Below, piece by piece: positions 60,981 through 64,000 of a DNA stretch of 64,000 nucleotides. The DNA lies in the NCBI RefSeq assembly GCF_022788655.1, contig NZ_CP084951.1:992001-1056000 (forward strand), in the 5' to 3' direction. Source of the DNA: Sulfitobacter indolifex. GTDB taxonomy: Bacteria; Pseudomonadota; Alphaproteobacteria; Rhodobacterales; Rhodobacteraceae. Under the pieces are notes generated by a model that searched no databases, had not been told where the DNA came from, and saw nothing but the letters and a program-made list of their open reading frames with translations. Within the stretch, counting starts at the first letter, position 1. Every line of letters starts with the position of its first letter. The position numbers and the translations under genes are program-made.

Positions 60981-62555
60981 ATGGATCTGTTCGACGACCC
61001 CGCCCCCGGTGCAAACAGCCCCGAATTTACCGTTACCGAGCTTTCTGGCGCGATCAAACGGGTGATTGAGGGTGAGTTTGCCCATGTCCGGATTCGCGGT
61101 GAGGTGGGCCGCGTGAGCCGCCCGCGTTCGGGGCATGTCTATCTTGACCTCAAGGACGATCGCTCGGTGATCTCCGGCGTGATCTGGAAAGGCGTCACCG
61201 CGCGGCTTGAGACCCAGCCCGAAGAGGGGATGGAAGTGATCGCCACCGGGCGCATCACCACCTTCGGCGGACAGTCGAAGTATCAGATCGTTATCGAAGA
61301 CATCAAACCGGCGGGCATGGGCGCGCTGATGGCGCTGTTGGAGAAACGCAAAGCCGCACTGGCGGCGGAGGGGCTGTTCGCGCCCGAACGCAAGCGCCCG
61401 CTGCCGTATCTGCCTGAGATCATCGGCGTGGTGACCTCGCCTTCAGGGGCCGTGATCCGCGACATCCTGCACCGGCTGCGCGACCGTTTTCCGCGCAAGG
61501 TGCTGATCTGGCCCGTCGCCGTGCAAGGGGCGAAATGCGCGCCCGAAGTTGTGCGCGCAATCGAAGGGTTCAACCGCCTGACCCCCGGTGGCGCATTGCC
61601 ACGGCCCGATCTGCTGATCGTGGCGCGGGGCGGGGGGTCGGTCGAAGACCTTTGGGGGTTTAACGAAGAAAGCGTGGTCCGTGCGGCGGCTGCCTCGGAC
61701 ATTCCGCTGATCTCTGCCGTGGGGCATGAGACCGATACAACGCTCATCGACTTCGTTTCTGACAAACGCGCGCCGACCCCGACGGCGGCGGCGGAGCTTG
61801 CCGTGCCGGTGCGACATGAGCTGGCGGCGTGGCTGGAGGGGCAGGGCGCAAGGATGCGACAGGCGTTGAGCCAAGGGCTCACCCGGCGCGGCCAGCGGAT
61901 GCGCGATGTGGCGCGTGCGTTGCCGCGGGCCGATACCTTGTTGGAAGGGCCGCGCCAACGGCTTGATCGGGGCGGGGAAAAACTCGCCCCCGCCCTCATT
62001 GCCGGCGTCCAAGGCCGCCGCGTGAAACTGGCCCATATGTCCGGCGCACTACGCCCCGGCACCCTGCGCCGCCATCTGGATGCCGACCGGCAGCGACTGG
62101 CAAACCTTTCGGCGCGGCTCGATCCAGCATGGCAGCGCAATCTGAAAGGGCGAAACGACTTTCTAAAAACCCGCCTTGATCGGTTCCACCCTGAAGTGCT
62201 GCAGCGCCAAATCCTGCGCCGCCGAGAGCGGCTTGCTGATCGTACGCAGAATTTCCGACCAGAGGTGTTGTCGCGTGATCTTGCCCGGCAGGATCAGCGG
62301 TTGACGGAAGTGTTGGCCCGGCTGGCGCGCGCGGGGCAGGCCGCGCAGGACCGCCGCCGACGGCAGATCGACGCGCTTGGCCGGACCTTGGGCACGCTAG
62401 GCTACCGCGAAACCCTCGCGCGCGGCTTTGCTGTGGTACGCGGCGATGGCAATGTGGTGACCAGCGCCGAGGCCGCTAAATCCGCCACGCGTCTTGAGAT
62501 CGAATTCGCGGATGATCGGCTAGAGGTTCTGCACAAAGAGGATGCCCCCAGCTAA
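60981..62555 (+). CDS. xseA: Exodeoxyribonuclease VII large subunit
   Basis: A 524-residue nuclease subunit. The N-terminal OB fold (EFTVTELSGAIKRVIEGEFAHVRIRGEVGR) leads to the catalytic part with GVVTSPSGAVIRDILHRLRDRFP, LIVARGGGSVEDLWGFNEESVVRA and ISAVGHETDTTLIDFVSDKRAPTPTAAAE. A long helical, Arg-rich C-terminal arm contains repeated R-x-x-L patterns. ATG 60981 gives the normal start; the frame opening at 60561 lies inside purD. The small subunit xseB is not in the window. Confidence 0.96.
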   Translation: MDLFDDPAPGANSPEFTVTELSGAIKRVIEGEFAHVRIRGEVGRVSRPRSGHVYLDLKDDRSVISGVIWKGVTARLETQPEEGMEVIATGRITTFGGQSKYQIVIEDIKPAGMGALMALLEKRKAALAAEGLFAPERKRPLPYLPEIIGVVTSPSGAVIRDILHRLRDRFPRKVLIWPVAVQGAKCAPEVVRAIEGFNRLTPGGALPRPDLLIVARGGGSVEDLWGFNEESVVRAAAASDIPLISAVGHETDTTLIDFVSDKRAPTPTAAAELAVPVRHELAAWLEGQGARMRQALSQGLTRRGQRMRDVARALPRADTLLEGPRQRLDRGGEKLAPALIAGVQGRRVKLAHMSGALRPGTLRRHLDADRQRLANLSARLDPAWQRNLKGRNDFLKTRLDRFHPEVLQRQILRRRERLADRTQNFRPEVLSRDLARQDQRLTEVLARLARAGQAAQDRRRRQIDALGRTLGTLGYRETLARGFAVVRGDGNVVTSAEAAKSATRLEIEFADDRLEVLHKEDAPS

Positions 62556-62561
62556 GGCGCG

Positions 62562-62951
62562 CTACACCCCCACTTCGGGCCCAAGGCAAAGCAATGGGTC
62601 GTCCTGCTCTTCTGCCTCATAAAGCTCGGTCTGGGCGGGGTCGTTCTCGAACCGTGCCACCAATCCGCGCGGGCCTTTGCTAAAGCTCCAGCATTGGGGG
62701 GTGAGGTCGTCTTCGTACACAAAACAGATCAGCCCATCTGCCTCATACCAGTGCCCGTCCTTGCAGCGCCCATCTAGAAACGACCACTGCACGCGCCGGT
62801 TCTCGTGATAGATCTCGGCCCCGTAGGGCGCGCCGGATTTGCCGTAATAAAGTGTTTTACCCTTGGTATAGGTATTGAATTCTGTCGCCGACATCTCGGC
62901 CAGAGCGGACAGGGGCAGAAGGGCGCAGATCAGGGCGAGGGCATGTTTCAT
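62562..62951 (-). CDS. Small secreted protein of unknown function
   Basis: A 129-residue protein with a signal peptide (MKHALALICALLPLSALAE). The mature part begins MSATEFNTYTKGKTLYYGKSG and contains several Trp and paired Cys (GRCKDGHWYEADGLICFVYE, PQCWSFSKG), so one or two disulfides are likely. This looks like the small periplasmic proteins widespread in Rhodobacteraceae; no function is known. It converges on xseA with a six-base gap. Confidence 0.8.
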   Translation of the reverse strand: MKHALALICALLPLSALAEMSATEFNTYTKGKTLYYGKSGAPYGAEIYHENRRVQWSFLDGRCKDGHWYEADGLICFVYEDDLTPQCWSFSKGPRGLVARFENDPAQTELYEAEEQDDPLLCLGPEVGV

Positions 62952-62992
62952 GATGCCAGCCTGCCAGAAGCCCGAGCGTCGCGCCAGTGAGA

Positions 62993-63994
62993 TCAGCGGT
63001 GGCGCCAACGGGCGACACGGGCGTCCATCACCCGCCGCCAAAGCGGTGGGACAAGGGCGATCACCGCCATGATGGGCAGGGAATAGGGCAGTTTGGGCAT
63101 CTCATGGGTCACTTCCAACGCGGGAAAGGCGCGGGCGGGGCGCATGTGGTGGTCCGAATGGCGCGGCGCGTTCAGCATCATCGCCGCAGAATACCATTTC
63201 GGCGCGTTCCAGCTGTGCTGCGGGCCAATCGGCTCAAACCGGCCATCGGCGCGCTGCTGTCGGCGCAGCCCGTAGTGCTGCACATAATCTGAAAGTATCA
63301 GCTGCATCTGTGCATAAGCGGCAAGGCCCAGATAGCTGAGCAGCCCGGGGACGCCGCCCAGAAGCAGCGCTGCGAGCAGAGCCAGCGCTGCACCGCCGAA
63401 GTAGACCACATAAGGATGCAGCCCGCGTGCCCCGACCTTGCGCGCTCGCTGCGCATTGTCGGCCCGCCACCCGGCGCGAAACTCGCCCCAGCTTGCGCTG
63501 AGTAGAAAGTGCCAAAACCCCATGCCCTTGGGGGCAGAATTTGGATCGGCGGGCGTAGCCGCCGCTGGGTGATGCACCCGTAGATGGGCCGAGACATGAT
63601 GCCCATGCAACAAAGAGATATAGATCGCCGTGCCAATCCGTCGGGGCAATCGGCGCGGAGCGTGGATCAGTTCATGTGCGTTGGAGTTGCTGATTTGACC
63701 CAGAAACAGGCCGAGGGCGGCAAAGATCAGCGCGCGGTCCCAGACGTCAAGATGCGCCGCACCCCCAATCGCCCAGACCCCAAGCGGCAAGAGCAGGAAA
63801 TGCGCGACAGCCAAAATCAGTGTCAGTGTCCGTCCAGAGCTATCGGACACGGCCAGCGCGCGGCCCAAACGGTCCATAAACGCGACATGCACCGTGATCG
63901 ACAAAAGCGCCAGCGCAGGCCAGACCCCGCCCCAAAGGGCGGCAGCGGCGATCAGCATCGCCGGTGTCAAACTCGCGATCACATACCAAAGCAT
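62993..63994 (-). CDS. alkB: AlkB-type alkane/fatty-acid monooxygenase
   Basis: A 333-residue membrane di-iron hydroxylase. Histidine boxes are NAHELIHAPRR (HExxH-like), LLHGHHVSAHLRVHH and LNAPRHSDHHMRPARAF, together with SDYVQHYGLRR, the usual AlkB set. About six membrane spans surround them. It oxidises medium-chain alkanes or related chains with help from rubredoxin, which is not in the window. The start at 63994 is six bases from the edge; a slightly longer protein cannot be excluded. Confidence 0.9.
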   Translation of the reverse strand: MLWYVIASLTPAMLIAAAALWGGVWPALALLSITVHVAFMDRLGRALAVSDSSGRTLTLILAVAHFLLLPLGVWAIGGAAHLDVWDRALIFAALGLFLGQISNSNAHELIHAPRRLPRRIGTAIYISLLHGHHVSAHLRVHHPAAATPADPNSAPKGMGFWHFLLSASWGEFRAGWRADNAQRARKVGARGLHPYVVYFGGAALALLAALLLGGVPGLLSYLGLAAYAQMQLILSDYVQHYGLRRQQRADGRFEPIGPQHSWNAPKWYSAAMMLNAPRHSDHHMRPARAFPALEVTHEMPKLPYSLPIMAVIALVPPLWRRVMDARVARWRHR

Positions 63995-64000
63995 GCGCGT

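Overview
This 64 kb window is GC-rich chromosomal DNA from an alphaproteobacterium, most likely a marine member of the Rhodobacteraceae (Roseobacter group). That assignment rests on the mix of small alphaproteobacterial families (DUF2842, DUF3572), a PleD-like diguanylate cyclase with divergent receivers, cobalt-type nitrile hydratase, AlkB-type monooxygenase and overall protein resemblance. It is inference; no marker gene such as rRNA is present. There is no insertion sequence, prophage or CRISPR array.

Left part (1-14.4 kb): housekeeping and signalling. It holds the start of pyrG, secG, a three-gene nitrile hydratase operon, purA, a large acidic low-complexity protein, thiamine pyrophosphokinase, an EamA transporter, a heptamer tandem repeat, a PleD-like cyclase whose two receivers have lost their phospho-acceptor Asp, a HAD phosphatase, a DUF998/DUF421 pair, and an H-NOX-like sensor (without its heme histidine) coupled to a second diguanylate cyclase.

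Central part (14.4-42 kb): a Wzx/Wzy-type exopolysaccharide locus. It carries an initiating undecaprenyl-phosphate sugar transferase, a chain-length protein, a BY-kinase-like ATPase with a mutated Walker lysine, a flippase, a polymerase, a WecG-type transferase and five further glycosyltransferases. Embedded in it is a compact hybrid natural-product operon. This comprises a PKS (KS-AT-KR-DH-carrier-TE), a glycosyltransferase, an NRPS-like protein (formyltransferase, condensation remnant, adenylation domain interrupted by a luciferase-like monooxygenase, carrier) and a phosphopantetheinyl transferase. The first three genes overlap by 1-4 bases and the PPTase starts 1 base after the NRPS gene, so they look translationally coupled. 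Aligning the adenylation pocket by eye reads D-I-L-Q-M-G-M-I-W-K, close to the glycine code. The operon runs on into two paralogous SGNH-like hydrolase genes, one fused to a clan-A-like glycoside hydrolase. This PKS-NRPS-in-polysaccharide arrangement is the best candidate for an undescribed system. It could make a small acyl decoration for the polysaccharide, or a separate secreted glycosylated product.

Right part (42-64 kb): tRNA-Glu, recJ, glpX, homoserine dehydrogenase, a TetR regulator, pirin, serine dehydratase, GST, rpiA, glutathione reductase, hflK-hflC, a DegP protease behind a near-consensus heat-shock promoter, a ferredoxin, purD, xseA and an AlkB-type monooxygenase at the edge. This part looks like ordinary core genome.
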